Source: Flectonema sp. DT1601 (taxonomy: Eukaryota > Euglenozoa > Diplonemea > Diplonemida > Diplonemidae). Taken from it: 64,000 nucleotides of DNA. The stretch covers positions 558,001 to 622,000 of the forward strand of contig OZ025831.1 of assembly GCA_964019425.1 (NCBI GenBank). Reading direction: 5' to 3'. Below are positions 12,297-23,348 of the stretch, one piece after another. Each line of letters begins with the position of its first letter. Within the stretch, counting starts at the first letter, position 1. The translations under genes were made by a program, and so were the position numbers. The notes below the pieces were generated by a model, which did not search any database, was not told the DNA's origin, and was given only the letters and a program-made list of their open reading frames with translations.

Positions 12297-14304
12297 GCCT
12301 TTTTTTTTTTTGTTTTTTTTAAAACACGTATCTGCTCTTTGGCGGTGTTCCATTCCCTTTCTAAATAAGGAACAGAAAAAAAAAAGAATATGAAATAATC
12401 GTTTTCTGCTGACGGTTTTTATAAAAATGGCTGTCAGATTTAGTATATCAGTAGTTACTCCTTAGTTTGATTTTTTGTTTAAATTTGTATTTCGTCCAGT
12501 CTGGTGCTTTCGCCAAAAAGACAGTGTTTTTAGTTTCGGCCCTCTGGCGATGCTTTCTTATTCGAAACCAAAAAACCAAAATCCTTTTTTTTTTTTTTTT
12601 CTTGTTTTCACAAACATAATATTATATTGTTATTTTTTTTTTTGAAAAAATTAAAAAAAAATAATAATTTCTTTTTTTATAAAATATTCTCTTTTTCTCA
12701 TTTTTCTAAAAATGCGACGAAATCGACAATGGAATTTCGCAGAGATATTGTTTGTGTTTTTTTTTTTTTCGTTCTGCGATTGTTTAAGTAAAGTATTTAT
12801 TTGGAGAGAGGTTTTTCTCTCTCTTTTGGTGCTTTTCTTTACACTCGAAAGAAGAAATGTGAACACTCATCGTACAAACAAATCAAAGTGGTGCTTTCCT
12901 TTTCGTTTTTGAAATATCTTTATTACAAAATGCGTAGTCAATTATCATTATTTTTTTGTTCCCGCCCGCTGTAGAAAAAAAAAAAAAAAAAAAAAAAAAA
13001 AAGCACGATTTCCATTACGTGATTTTCGGCTTCTGTAGTTGTAGTTGGCAATGAGATAAAACAAGATTTTGGATAGCTCTCTGGTGCTTCGTAGTAGTTT
13101 CTTTTGTTGATTTAATTAACTGAAATGCTTACACTTATGTAATCGAAATTAAATACTGAATCGTAGTTTAAGTGAGTAGCAGTTAGTCTCATAGTTGGTG
13201 ACGGAAAAAAGTGAACTTACACTTTGACTCTTATAAGTGTATTTCTACATCGACTTCGTGTACCCTCCCTGCCCTCCCATTCATGTCCAATTTATTGCGT
13301 GTTTTAAAGGTTCTTGATTTATTTATCCAAGTCCCCCCCCTTATTTTGTGGCTTATGTTATCTTTAATACTCGTTTACTCGGTGTATGTAAAGCCACCCA
13401 GTCCAGCTGCAAAAAAAAAAAAAAAAGAAAAAAAAAAAAAAAATGAAATTTTCTAAAAGCGGGGAAATTGGTCTCAACAGTAGCAGCTCTTTTTTCGAGA
13501 TTATAATATTTGTTGGGGCTGAAGGGAAAAAAAAAAAAAAAGAAAAAGAAAAAAGAATCCAAAATGTTCCTAGTAGTGATGGGTGCTCCTGGTCTGAGTT
13601 CTATCTCCTTGTGGTAGTATGTTGTGTTTAGTATGATTGTTTTGTTTTGTTCATTGTATTTGCCTTTTTTTCTTTTTTTTTTGTTTGTTGTTGTTGTTGT
13701 CCAAGTTAACCTGTTTACATATCTTATCACAATATTCGTGATTGGGTCCTTACTGATGCGACCCCTCGTAGTCATCAATTCTGTATCTTGCTAACATTCC
13801 ACTCGTTAGTACCCTATCTTATTATAAACTCATATTCTAGCTATCTTCGTCATTTTATGGAAGATTCCTTCCTTCGTTTTCTAAAACAGAATAGTGATTT
13901 TTTTTTTTTTTTTTTTTCCTTTCTTTTTATAAAAAAAATATTATTATTTATTTATTTTTTTTTTTAATACTCATCTCAACGTGTCATGGGATACTGCGCT
14001 AACTAACTAAACACATGGAATAGCTACCAGTGCTCTTGTATTCCTGTTAGTGATGTTTATCATTTATGTAACAATTCCGTGCTTTGTGATATATAACTTT
14101 TGTACTCACGAAAGGTAAGTTGTATTTAAGGTTGGACATCGTTCTCGGAGTTGCTTATTGCGTATTTTCATTTTTTTTTTTTTCTTTTTTCAGAAAATTC
14201 TAAACATGATCTGAATGACTACGTCATAATCAGAAACATTAGAAAGCTTTACTTTATTAACATATAATTATTATCAATCCGTCCATTAGGTAACTACATA
14301 CAAC
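12297..14304. other. long intergenic region with poly(A)/poly(T) tracts; L27a 5'UTR intron
   Basis: No supportable gene in 2 kb. It holds the 3'UTR of the surface-protein gene and many homopolymers, including A runs near 12974-13002 and 13411-13441 and T runs near 12587 and 13899. At the right edge a 5'UTR intron of the ribosomal protein gene is likely: donor AAAG|GTAAGT at 14115 and acceptor TTTTTTCAG ending 14193 (79 nt). ORFs here are Phe/Lys-rich low complexity. Confidence 0.5.
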
Positions 14305-14739
14305 ATGACGACCGCTCTCCGTAAGAACCGCAAGAAGAGAGGACACGTCTCAGCTGGACATGGACGTGTAGGAAAGCACAGAAAGCATCCTTCCGGAAGA
14401 GGTAACGCCGGAGGTCAGCACCATCACCGTATCTGGTTTGACAAGTACCATCCGGGATACTTTGGTAAGGTTGGTATGAGACACTTCCACTACAAGAAGA
14501 ACCCAATGGTGAAGCCAACCTGTAATGTTAGCCAGTTGGTTGCCATGATTCCAGAGAAGGATGTTGCCGCCGCCACCGGAAAGAAGGTTCCAGTTGTCGA
14601 CCTCACCTCCCAGGGAGTCTTTAAGCTTCTTGGAAAGGGGTTCATCACTAAGCCAATTATTGTTAAGGCTCGTTTCATCTCCCGCATTGCCGAGAAGAAG
14701 CTCAAGAAAGCCGGAGGTGCCTGTGTCGTTTCCGCCTAA
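14305..14739 (+). CDS. RPL27A: 60S ribosomal protein L27a (uL15)
   Basis: Product of 144 aa, close to the usual 145-149 aa of eukaryotic L27a/yeast L28. Diagnostic N-terminus: basic [20 protein letters not shown], then [13 protein letters not shown] and [18 protein letters not shown]. The C-terminal half carries [16 protein letters not shown] and a basic, Ala-rich end. It is a core component of the large cytosolic ribosomal subunit. No intron in the coding part. Codon use is C/G-ending and more uniform than in most neighbours, as expected for a very highly expressed gene and like the GST and ubiquitin genes nearby. Confidence 0.98.
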   Translation: MTTALRKNRKKRGHVSAGHGRVGKHRKHPSGRGNAGGQHHHRIWFDKYHPGYFGKVGMRHFHYKKNPMVKPTCNVSQLVAMIPEKDVAAATGKKVPVVDLTSQGVFKLLGKGFITKPIIVKARFISRIAEKKLKKAGGACVVSA

Positions 14740-15198
14740 GTACATCACCATCACGAAGTCGTCAAATGTTAACAATTGATCGAGTAGCTTTTTTATCCCG
14801 ATAAAAAAAAAGAACAACAACGAGAGCTAAAAAAAAAGTAAAAAAAAAAACAAAGAAGGTAGTGTCTATGTGTTTCTTTCTTTTTTCGATTTCATCTTGT
14901 TAACTACTTCATCTCTTCTAGTCGTCATTTAAGCAGCCTTGCTATACAAAACAAATATTTCTACTTTTTTCACACAGAACAATTAAACTCTCACATGAAT
15001 AAATTCTTTTAAAACTTTAGTTAGTCATTGCTATAGTATATATTTAACTGATGTTTATTTTTGTTAGAACAGTGAGCAACTCTTCCAAGGGTATGATAAT
15101 TTTATTGAACTTTCCACTCAAAGCTTTGTTTCCCAATTAATTGTTCTTCATGTTGAGCGACATATCTTCAACGCAGCTTTTCTCCGAATCTCACCAAA
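14740..15198. other. intergenic region and promoter of the first GST copy
   Basis: The L27a 3'UTR has A runs at 14801-14850. The leader of the first GST copy differs from all other GST copies up to about 15180. A likely 5'UTR intron runs from GTATGATAAT (about 15091) to CAACGCAG (15178). No gene is visible. Confidence 0.4.
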
Positions 15199-15861
15199 AT
15201 GTCGATCAAGGTTGTCTACTTCCCAATGCCTGGACGTGCTGAGCCAATAAGACTCGCACTCACTTTGGGAGGAATCAAGTTCGAAGACGAACGGTTGTCA
15301 TTCGGTGAAGACGGTTGGGGAAAGCTGAAGGCTGAAGTTGCGCCACTGCAGCTTCCATTGTTGCACGTCGGCGACAAGGTGTACGGACAGAGCACTGCGC
15401 AGTTGAGATACGCGGCGAAGGTTTCGAAGTTCGAAGGGCGTTCCCTGTACCCGGAGGATTCCCTGCAGGCTCTGGAAGTCGATGAGCTCGTTGCCATGTT
15501 GGAGGACATGTTTTCACCAATCGGAGCGACTTTCAAGATGGCGGAGGGTCCAGAGAGGGATGCGGCCCGTACGAAGGCGGTCAGCGAAGGAGGAGATTCA
15601 CACAAGTGGATTTCGGAGATCGACTCGAGGTTGGGAAAGTCGAAGAGCGGGTTCGCTGTTGGTGACCACATGACGATGGCAGATGTTGCAGTGTTTTGTT
15701 TCGTTCAGCCTCTGAGGTCTGGAGTCATGGACGGGATTCCAGTGACTTGCCTTGACGGGTTCAAGAACTTGATGGCACACAGGGCTAAGATTGCCGCCAT
15801 CCCTGCTGTGAAGGCTTACTACACTGAACTAAAGGCTCCAATGTACAAGATTTACCAGTAG
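15199..15861 (+). CDS. glutathione S-transferase, sigma-like, array 1 copy 1
   Basis: Product of 220 aa, full length for cytosolic GSTs. The N-terminal thioredoxin-fold domain has the catalytic Tyr at residue 7 (VYFPMPGRAEPIRLAL), the cis-Pro at 53 (LPLL) and the glutathione-contact motif QSTAQLRYAA at 64-73. The C-terminal helical domain carries MTMADVAVF at 158-166 with the N-capping Asp162. The Tyr-type active site and RAEPIR stretch fit the sigma/prostaglandin D synthase-like group. It conjugates glutathione to electrophiles in the cytosol; substrates are unknown. Residue 182 is Val. This copy heads the array and has its own unrelated promoter and leader. The 3'UTR starts with a hairpin ATCGGT (15871-15876)/ACCGAT (15886-15891). 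Confidence 0.95.
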   Translation: MSIKVVYFPMPGRAEPIRLALTLGGIKFEDERLSFGEDGWGKLKAEVAPLQLPLLHVGDKVYGQSTAQLRYAAKVSKFEGRSLYPEDSLQALEVDELVAMLEDMFSPIGATFKMAEGPERDAARTKAVSEGGDSHKWISEIDSRLGKSKSGFAVGDHMTMADVAVFCFVQPLRSGVMDGIPVTCLDGFKNLMAHRAKIAAIPAVKAYYTELKAPMYKIYQ

Positions 15862-16311
15862 ACTTTGCTGATCGGTAAGCAAAAAACCGATGTTTCTGTT
15901 TTCTTTCGTTATTCTCAACTCGCTGTCCCCATCATGGTGTGATCTACAACAAAGAATGCACCACTTCTTTGGGGATGGAGGAAGTTTTGTCAACTTTCGA
16001 AAATTGTGTTTTTGTCGTTTTTTTTTTAAATATAAAATATTTGAAGAGCAGTCGGACCAATTGAGTTGATCTCCACTTTGATGTGGCGGTGTTTTCGATA
16101 CGTCATCGACTTTAACTTTGCTCTCTCTCACTCTGCCTCTCTCGTTGTTTCACTCTTTGTATGGTTTCCATCTATCTCTTAACTGATCAATCGATACGGT
16201 TGATCCATTGAAGACAAGAAAGTTTCGAAGGTAATTATTAATTTTCAAACTTTGTGGCCTTCGTATTGGATGAATTGTTTGATTGAAATCAAGCAACGGT
16301 GATAGTCGTAG

Positions 16312-16399
16312 ACTTGCCTTGACGGGTTCAAGAACTTGATGGCACACAGGACCAAGATGGTGCTTGTGAAGGCTTACTACACTGAACTAAAGGCACCAA
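16312..16399 (+). pseudogene. GST C-terminal remnant, array 1 unit 1
   Basis: It matches the last coding part of GST from TCLDGFKNLMAHR to ELKAP. Relative to the other remnants it lacks the last codons before the stop, and the frame runs into flanking sequence. A GST-like promoter and leader (TTGATCCATTGAAGAC) lie just upstream, so this was once a separate GST gene that lost most of its body. Confidence 0.8.
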
Positions 16400-16809
16400 C
16401 CGTAGACTTTCGTTATTCTCAACTCGCTGTCCCCATCATGGTGTGATCTACAACAAGGAATGCACTTCTTTGGGGATGGAGGAAGTTTTTTGAAATTGCG
16501 AAAATTGTGTTTTGTCGTTTTTTTTAATATAAAATATTTGAAGAGCAGTCGAACCCATTGAGTTGAGTATCTCCTCTCTTTGGTGTGGCGGTGTTTTCGA
16601 TACGTCGTCGACTTTTAACTTTGCTCTGTCTCTGCCTCTCTCTTTGATTCTCTCTTTGTATGGGTTTCCATTTCTTAACTGATCAATTGATACAGTTGAT
16701 CCATTGAAGACAAAAGAGTTTCGAAGGTAATTACTGTTATTAAATTTGAGGTTTTGGGGACTCGTATTGAATACCTTTTCTCGAACAGTTTTCTCCGATT
16801 CTCACCAAA

Positions 16810-17472
16810 ATGTCGATCAAGGTTGTCTACTTCCCAATGCCTGGACGTGCTGAGCCAATAAGACTCGCACTCACTTTGGGAGGAATCAAGTTCGAAGACG
16901 AACGGTTGTCATTCGGTGAAGACGGTTGGGGAAAGCTGAAGGCTGAAGTTGCGCCACTGCAGCTTCCATTGTTGCACGTCGGCGACAAGGTGTACGGACA
17001 GAGCACTGCGCAGTTGAGATACGCGGCGAAGGTTTCAAAGTTCGAAGGGCGTTCCCTGTACCCGGAGGATTCCCTGCAGGCTCTGGAAGTCGATGAGCTC
17101 GTTGCCATGTTGGAGGACATGTTTTCACCAATCGGAGCGACTTTCAAGATGGCGGAGGGTCCAGAGAGGGATGCGGCCCGTACGAAGGCGGTCAGCGAAG
17201 GAGGAGATTCACACAAGTGGATTTCGGAGATCGACTCGAGGTTGGGAAAGTCGAAGAGCGGGTTCGCTGTTGGTGACCACATGACGATGGCAGATGTTGC
17301 GGTGTTTTGTTTCGTTCAGCCTCTGAGGTCTGGAGTCATGGACGGGATTCCATTGACTTGCCTTGACGGGTTCAAGAACTTGATGGCACACAGGGCTAAG
17401 ATTGCCGCCATCCCTGCTGTGAAGGCTTACTACACTGAACTAAAGGCTCCAATGTACAAGATTTACCAGTAG
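16810..17472 (+). CDS. glutathione S-transferase, sigma-like, array 1 copy 2
   Basis: Product of 220 aa, identical to copy 1 except Leu at residue 182. The leader carries a 62-nt 5'UTR intron, 16727-16788 (CGAAG|GTAATT to TCGAACAG), ending 21 nt before the ATG. All later copies share this intron. The 3' hairpin is conserved, but its outer A-T pair is changed to G-T (GTCGGT/ACCGAT), which keeps pairing in RNA. Confidence 0.95.
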   Translation: MSIKVVYFPMPGRAEPIRLALTLGGIKFEDERLSFGEDGWGKLKAEVAPLQLPLLHVGDKVYGQSTAQLRYAAKVSKFEGRSLYPEDSLQALEVDELVAMLEDMFSPIGATFKMAEGPERDAARTKAVSEGGDSHKWISEIDSRLGKSKSGFAVGDHMTMADVAVFCFVQPLRSGVMDGIPLTCLDGFKNLMAHRAKIAAIPAVKAYYTELKAPMYKIYQ

Positions 17473-17919
17473 ACTTTGCTGGTCGGTAAGCAAAAACCGA
17501 TGTTTCTGTTTTCTTTCGTTATTCTCAACTCGCTGTTCCCATCATGGTGTGATCTACAACAAAGAATGCACCACTTCTTTGGGGATGGAGGAAGTTTTGT
17601 CAACTTTCGAAAATTGTGTTTTTGTCGTTTTTTTTAAAGATAAAATATTTGAAGAGCAGTCGGACCAATTGAGTTGATCTCCACTTTGATGTGGCGGTGT
17701 TTTCGATACGTCATCGACTTTAACTTTGCTCTCTCTCACTCTGCCTCTCTCGTTGTTTCACTCTTTGTATGGTTTCCATCTATCTCTTAACTGATCAATC
17801 GATACGGTTGATCCATTGAAGACAAGAAAGTTTTGACGGTAATTATTAATTTTCAAACTTTGTGGCCTTCGTATTGGATGAATTGTTTGATTGAAATCAA
17901 GCAACGGTGATAGTCGTAG

Positions 17920-18027
17920 ACTTGCCTTGACGGGTTCAAGAACTTGATGGCACACAGGGCCGAGATGGTGCTTGTGAAGGCTTACTACACTGAACTAAAG
18001 GCACCAATGTGCAAGATTTACCAGTAG
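17920..18027 (+). pseudogene. GST C-terminal remnant, array 1 unit 2
   Basis: About 35 codons homologous to the GST C-terminus (TCLDGFKNLMAHR, then AEMVLVKAYYTELKAPMCKIYQ in shortened form), ending in TAG. Relative to the intact gene it has a 9-bp in-frame deletion, so the original frame and stop are kept. It is preceded by a GTAG dinucleotide that could act as a splice acceptor. Confidence 0.8.
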
Positions 18028-18431
18028 ACTTTCGTTATTCTCAACTCGCTGTCCCCATCATGGTGTGATCTACAACAAGGAATGCACTTCTTTGGGGATG
18101 GAGGAAGTTTTTTGAAATTGCGAAAATTGTGTTTTGTCGTTTTTTTTAATATAAAATATTTGAAGAGCAGTCGAACCCATTGAGTTGAGTATCTCCTCTC
18201 TTTGGTGTGGCGGTGTTTTCGATACGTCGTCGACTTTTAACTTTGCTCTGTCTCTGCCTCTCTCTTTGATTCTCTCTTTGTATGGGTTTCCATTTCTTAA
18301 CTGATCAATTGATACAGTTGATCCATTGAAGACAAAAGAGTTTCGAAGGTAATTACTGTTATTAAATTTGAGGTTTTGGGGACTCGTATTGAATACCTTT
18401 TCTCGAACAGTTTTCTCCGATTCTCACCAAA

Positions 18432-19094
18432 ATGTCGATCAAGGTTGTCTACTTCCCAATGCCTGGACGTGCTGAGCCAATAAGACTCGCACTCACTTTG
18501 GGAGGAATCAAGTTCGAAGACGAACGGTTGTCATTCGGTGAAGACGGTTGGGGAAAGCTGAAGGCTGAAGTTGCGCCACTGCAGCTTCCATTGTTGCACG
18601 TCGGCGACAAGGTGTACGGACAGAGCACTGCGCAGTTGAGATACGCAGCGAAGGTTTCGAAGTTCGAAGGGCGTTCCCTGTACCCGGAGGATTCCCTGCA
18701 GGCTCTGGAAGTCGATGAGCTCGTTGCCATGTTGGAGGACATGTTTTCACCAATCGGAGCGACTTTCAAGATGGCGGAGGGTCCAGAGAGGGATGCGGCC
18801 CGTACGAAGGCGGTCAGCGAAGGAGGAGATTCACACAAGTGGATTTCGGAGATCGACTCGAGGTTGGGAAAGTCGAAGAGCGGGTTCGCTGTTGGTGACC
18901 ACATGACGATGGCAGATGTTGCGGTGTTTTGTTTCGTTCAGCCTCTGAGGTCTGGAGTCATGGACGGGATTCCATTGACTTGCCTTGACGGGTTCAAGAA
19001 CTTGATGGCACACAGGGCTAAGATTGCCGCCATCCCTGCTGTGAAGGCTTACTACACTGAACTAAAGGCTCCAATGTACAAGATTTACCAGTAG
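18432..19094 (+). CDS. glutathione S-transferase, sigma-like, array 1 copy 3
   Basis: Product of 220 aa, same protein as copy 2 (Leu182). The whole unit is nearly base-for-base identical to the preceding one (period 1622 bp). It has the same 5'UTR intron and 3' hairpin. Confidence 0.95.
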   Translation: MSIKVVYFPMPGRAEPIRLALTLGGIKFEDERLSFGEDGWGKLKAEVAPLQLPLLHVGDKVYGQSTAQLRYAAKVSKFEGRSLYPEDSLQALEVDELVAMLEDMFSPIGATFKMAEGPERDAARTKAVSEGGDSHKWISEIDSRLGKSKSGFAVGDHMTMADVAVFCFVQPLRSGVMDGIPLTCLDGFKNLMAHRAKIAAIPAVKAYYTELKAPMYKIYQ

Positions 19095-19541
19095 ACTTTG
19101 CTGGTCGGTAAGCAAAAACCGATGTTTCTGTTTTCTTTCGTTATTCTCAACTCGCTGTTCCCATCATGGTGTGATCTACAACAAAGAATGCACCACTTCT
19201 TTGGGGATGGAGGAAGTTTTGTCAACTTTCGAAAATTGTGTTTTTGTCGTTTTTTTTAAAGATAAAATATTTGAAGAGCAGTCGGACCAATTGAGTTGAT
19301 CTCCACTTTGATGTGGCGGTGTTTTCGATACGTCATCGACTTTAACTTTGCTCTCTCTCACTCTGCCTCTCTCGTTGTTTCACTCTTTGTATGGTTTCCA
19401 TCTATCTCTTAACTGATCAATCGATACGGTTGATCCATTGAAGACAAGAAAGTTTTGACGGTAATTATTAATTTTCAAACTTTGTGGCCTTCGTATTGGA
19501 TGAATTGTTTGATTGAAATCAAGCAACGGTGATAGTCGTAG

Positions 19542-19649
19542 ACTTGCCTTGACGGGTTCAAGAACTTGATGGCACACAGGGCCGAGATGGTGCTTGTGAA
19601 GGCTTACTACACTGAACTAAAGGCACCAATGTGCAAGATTTACCAGTAG
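19542..19649 (+). pseudogene. GST C-terminal remnant, array 1 unit 3
   Basis: Same as the unit 2 remnant: a frame-preserving C-terminal GST fragment ending KIYQ-stop, with its own upstream GST-like promoter and downstream copy of the 3' region. Confidence 0.8.
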
Positions 19650-20053
19650 ACTTTCGTTATTCTCAACTCGCTGTCCCCATCATGGTGTGATCTACAACAA
19701 GGAATGCACTTCTTTGGGGATGGAGGAAGTTTTTTGAAATTGCGAAAATTGTGTTTTGTCGTTTTTTTTAATATAAAATATTTGAAGAGCAGTCGAACCC
19801 ATTGAGTTGAGTATCTCCTCTCTTTGGTGTGGCGGTGTTTTCGATACGTCGTCGACTTTTAACTTTGCTCTGTCTCTGCCTCTCTCTTTGATTCTCTCTT
19901 TGTATGGGTTTCCATTTCTTAACTGATCAATTGATACAGTTGATCCATTGAAGACAAAAGAGTTTCGAAGGTAATTACTGTTATTAAATTTGAGGTTTTG
20001 GGGACTCGTATTGAATACCTTTTCTCGAACAGTTTTCTCCGATTCTCACCAAA

Positions 20054-20716
20054 ATGTCGATCAAGGTTGTCTACTTCCCAATGCCTGGACGTGCTGAGCC
20101 AATAAGACTCGCACTCACTTTGGGAGGAATCAAGTTCGAAGACGAACGGTTGTCATTCGGTGAAGACGGTTGGGGAAAGCTGAAGGCTGAAGTTGCGCCA
20201 CTGCAGCTTCCATTGTTGCACGTCGGCGACAAGGTGTACGGACAGAGCACTGCGCAGTTGAGATACGCGGCGAAGGTTTCAAAGTTCGAAGGGCGTTCCC
20301 TGTACCCGGAGGATTCCCTGCAGGCTCTGGAAGTCGATGAGCTCGTTGCCATGTTGGAGGACATGTTTTCACCAATCGGAGCGACTTTCAAGATGGCGGA
20401 GGGTCCAGAGAGGGATGCGGCCCGTACGAAGGCGGTCAGCGAAGGAGGAGATTCACACAAGTGGATTTCGGAGATCGACTCGAGGTTGGGAAAGTCGAAG
20501 AGCGGGTTCGCTGTTGGTGACCACATGACGATGGCAGATGTTGCAGTGTTTTGTTTCGTTCAGCCTCTGAGGTCTGGAGTCATGGACGGGATTCCAGTGA
20601 CTTGCCTTGACGGGTTCAAGAACTTGATGGCACACAGGGCTAAGATTGCCGCCATCCCTGCTGTGAAGGCTTACTACACTGAACTAAAGGCTCCAATGTA
20701 CAAGATTTACCAGTAG
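20054..20716 (+). CDS. glutathione S-transferase, sigma-like, array 1 copy 4
   Basis: Product of 220 aa with Val182, as in copy 1. The mix of Val and Leu forms along the array, with otherwise equal sequence, suggests gene conversion between units. Leader intron and 3' hairpin as in the other copies. Confidence 0.95.
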   Translation: MSIKVVYFPMPGRAEPIRLALTLGGIKFEDERLSFGEDGWGKLKAEVAPLQLPLLHVGDKVYGQSTAQLRYAAKVSKFEGRSLYPEDSLQALEVDELVAMLEDMFSPIGATFKMAEGPERDAARTKAVSEGGDSHKWISEIDSRLGKSKSGFAVGDHMTMADVAVFCFVQPLRSGVMDGIPVTCLDGFKNLMAHRAKIAAIPAVKAYYTELKAPMYKIYQ

Positions 20717-21164
20717 ACTTTGCTGGTCGGTAAGCAAAAAACCGATGTTCCTGTTTTCTTTCGTTATTCTCAACTCGCTGTTCCCATCATGGTGTGATCT
20801 ACAACAAAGAATGCACCACTTCTTTGGGGATGGAGGAAGTTTTGTCAACTTTCGAAAATTGTGTTTTTGTCGTTTTTTTTAAAGATAAAATATTTGAAGA
20901 GCAGTCGGACCAATTGAGTTGATCTCCACTTTGATGTGGCGGTGTTTTCGATACGTCATCGACTTTAACTTTGCTCTCTCTCACTCTGCCTCTCTCGTTG
21001 TTTCACTCTTTGTATGGTTTCCATCTATCTCTTAACTGATCAATCGATACGGTTGATCCATTGAAGACAAGAAAGTTTTGACGGTAATTATTAATTTTCA
21101 AACTTTGTGGCCTTCGTATTGGATGAATTGTTTGATTGAAATCAAGCAACGGTGATAGTCGTAG

Positions 21165-21272
21165 ACTTGCCTTGACGGGTTCAAGAACTTGATGGCACAC
21201 AGGGCCGAGATGGTGCTTGTGAAGGCTTACTACACTGAACTAAAGGCACCAATGTGCAAGATTTACCAGTAG
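21165..21272 (+). pseudogene. GST C-terminal remnant, array 1 unit 4
   Basis: Frame-preserving GST C-terminal fragment of the AEMVLV type, as in units 2 and 3, ending at the original stop. Confidence 0.8.
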
Positions 21273-21677
21273 ACTTTCGTTATTCTCAACTCGCTGTCCC
21301 CATCATGGTGTGATCTACAACAAGGAATGCACTTCTTTGGGGATGGAGGAAGTTTTTTGAAATTGCGAAAATTGTGTTTTGTCGTTTTTTTTTAATATAA
21401 AACATTTGAAGAGCAGTCGAACCCATTGAGTTGAGTATCTCCTCTCTTTGGTGTGGCGGTGTTTTCGATACGTCGTCGACTTTTAACTTTGCTCTGTCTC
21501 TGCCTCTCTCTTTGATTCTCTCTTTGTATGGGTTTCCATTTCTTAACTGATCAATTGATACAGTTGATCCATTGAAGACAAAAGAGTTTCGAAGGTAATT
21601 ACTGTTATTAAATTTGAGGTTTTGGGGACTCGTATTGAATACCTTTTCTCGAACAGTTTTCTCCGATTCTCACCAAA

Positions 21678-22340
21678 ATGTCGATCAAGGTTGTCTACTT
21701 CCCAATGCCTGGACGTGCTGAGCCAATAAGACTCGCACTCACTTTGGGAGGAATCAAGTTCGAAGACGAACGGTTGTCATTCGGTGAAGACGGTTGGGGA
21801 AAGCTGAAGGCTGAAGTTGCGCCACTGCAGCTTCCATTGTTGCACGTCGGCGACAAGGTGTACGGACAGAGCACTGCGCAGTTGAGATACGCGGCGAAGG
21901 TTTCGAAGTTCGAAGGGCGTTCCCTGTACCCGGAGGATTCCCTGCAGGCTCTGGAAGTCGATGAGCTCGTTGCCATGTTGGAGGACATGTTTTCACCAAT
22001 CGGAGCGACTTTCAAGATGGCGGAGGGTCCAGAGAGGGATGCGGCCCGTACGAAGGCGGTCAGCGAAGGAGGAGATTCACACAAGTGGATTTCGGAGATC
22101 GACTCGAGGTTGGGAAAGTCGAAGAGCGGGTTCGCTGTTGGTGACCACATGACGATGGCAGATGTTGCAGTGTTTTGTTTCGTTCAGCCTCTGAGGTCTG
22201 GAGTCATGGACGGGATTCCAGTGACTTGCCTTGACGGGTTCAAGAACTTGATGGCACACAGGGCTAAGATTGCCGCCATCCCTGCTGTGAAGGCTTACTA
22301 CACTGAACTAAAGGCTCCAATGTACAAGATTTACCAGTAG
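21678..22340 (+). CDS. glutathione S-transferase, sigma-like, array 1 copy 5
   Basis: Product of 220 aa with Val182. Last intact gene of array 1. Same leader intron and 3' hairpin. Its downstream remnant is the TKMVLV type seen in array 2, so this unit is closest to the second array. Confidence 0.95.
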   Translation: MSIKVVYFPMPGRAEPIRLALTLGGIKFEDERLSFGEDGWGKLKAEVAPLQLPLLHVGDKVYGQSTAQLRYAAKVSKFEGRSLYPEDSLQALEVDELVAMLEDMFSPIGATFKMAEGPERDAARTKAVSEGGDSHKWISEIDSRLGKSKSGFAVGDHMTMADVAVFCFVQPLRSGVMDGIPVTCLDGFKNLMAHRAKIAAIPAVKAYYTELKAPMYKIYQ

Positions 22341-22787
22341 ACTTTGCTGGTCGGTAAGCAAAAACCGATGTTTCTGTTTTCTTTCGTTATTCTCAACTCG
22401 CTGTTCCCATCATGGTGTGATCTACAACAAAGAATGCACCACTTCTTTGGGGATGGAGGAAGTTTTGTCAACTTTCGAAAATTGTGTTTTTGTCGTTTTT
22501 TTTAAATATAAAATATTTGAAGAGCAGTCGGACCAATTGAGTTGATCTCCACTTTGATGTGGCGGTGTTTTCGATACGTCATCGACTTTAACTTTGCTCT
22601 CTCTCACTCTGCCTCTCTCGTTGTTTCACTCTTTGTATGGTTTCCATCTATCTCTTAACTGATCAATCGATACGGTTGATCCATTGAAGACAAGAAAGTT
22701 TTGAAGGTAATTATTAATTTTCAAACTTTGTGGCCTTCGTATTGGATGAATTGTTTGATTGAAATCAAGCAACGGTGATAGTCGTAG

Positions 22788-22895
22788 ACTTGCCTTGACG
22801 GGTTCAAGAACTTGATGGCACACAGGACCAAGATGGTGCTTGTGAAGGCTTACTACACTGAACTAAAGGCACCAATGTGCAAGATTTACCAGTAG
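22788..22895 (+). pseudogene. GST C-terminal remnant, array 1 unit 5
   Basis: Frame-preserving GST C-terminal fragment of the TKMVLV type, with TAG at the original position. Confidence 0.8.
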
Positions 22896-23300
22896 ACTTT
22901 CGTTATTCTCAACTCGCTGTCCCCATCATGGTGTGATCTACAACAAGGAATGCACTTCTTTGGGGATGGAGGAAGTTTTTTGAAATTGCGAAAATTGTGT
23001 TTTGTCGTTTTTTTTTAATATAAAACATTTGAAGAGCAGTCGAACCCATTGAGTTGAGTATCTCCTCTCTTTGGTGTGGCGGTGTTTTCGATACGTCGTC
23101 GACTTTTAACTTTGCTCTGTCTCTGCCTCTCTCTTTGATTCTCTCTTTGTATGGGTTTCCATTTCTTAACTGATCAATTGATACAGTTGATCCATTGAAG
23201 ACAAAAGAGTTTCGAAGGTAATTACTGTTATTAAATTTGAGGTTTTGGGGACTCGTATTGAATACCTTTTCTCGAACAGTTTTCTCCGATTCTCACCAAA

Positions 23301-23348
23301 ATGTCGATCAAGGTTGTCTACTTCCCAATGCGTGGACTGATTATATGA
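23301..23348 (+). pseudogene. truncated sixth GST copy ending array 1
   Basis: The full leader, 5'UTR intron and first 10 codons of GST are intact (MSIKVVYFPM). The homology then stops at about 23337 and the frame closes after six unrelated codons. This is the right breakpoint of the tandem array. The promoter is complete, so it may still be transcribed. Confidence 0.85.

Larger units (their letters stand above)
15184..23337 (+). repeat. GST tandem array 1 (1.61-1.62-kb unit, five genes plus a cut-off sixth)
   Basis: Start codons lie at 15199, 16810, 18432, 20054, 21678 and 23301, giving periods of 1611, 1622, 1622, 1624 and 1623 bp. Each unit holds an intact GST gene, its 3' region, a promoter and leader, a gutted GST remnant (C-terminal codons only) with its own copy of the 3' region, then the promoter and 5'UTR intron of the next gene. 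Units differ by few bases and small indels, including in non-coding parts, so they were made or homogenised recently. Confidence 0.95.

Noticed and set aside
12651-12912. Small ORFs on both strands after the surface-protein gene
   Set aside because: T-rich low-complexity translation with no support.
13353-13778. Minus-strand frame of 141 codons with long Phe runs
   Set aside because: Created by A/T homopolymers; low complexity.
15216-15671. Antisense 151-codon frame in each GST copy
   Set aside because: Same position in every copy and explained by GST codon bias; no homology recognised.
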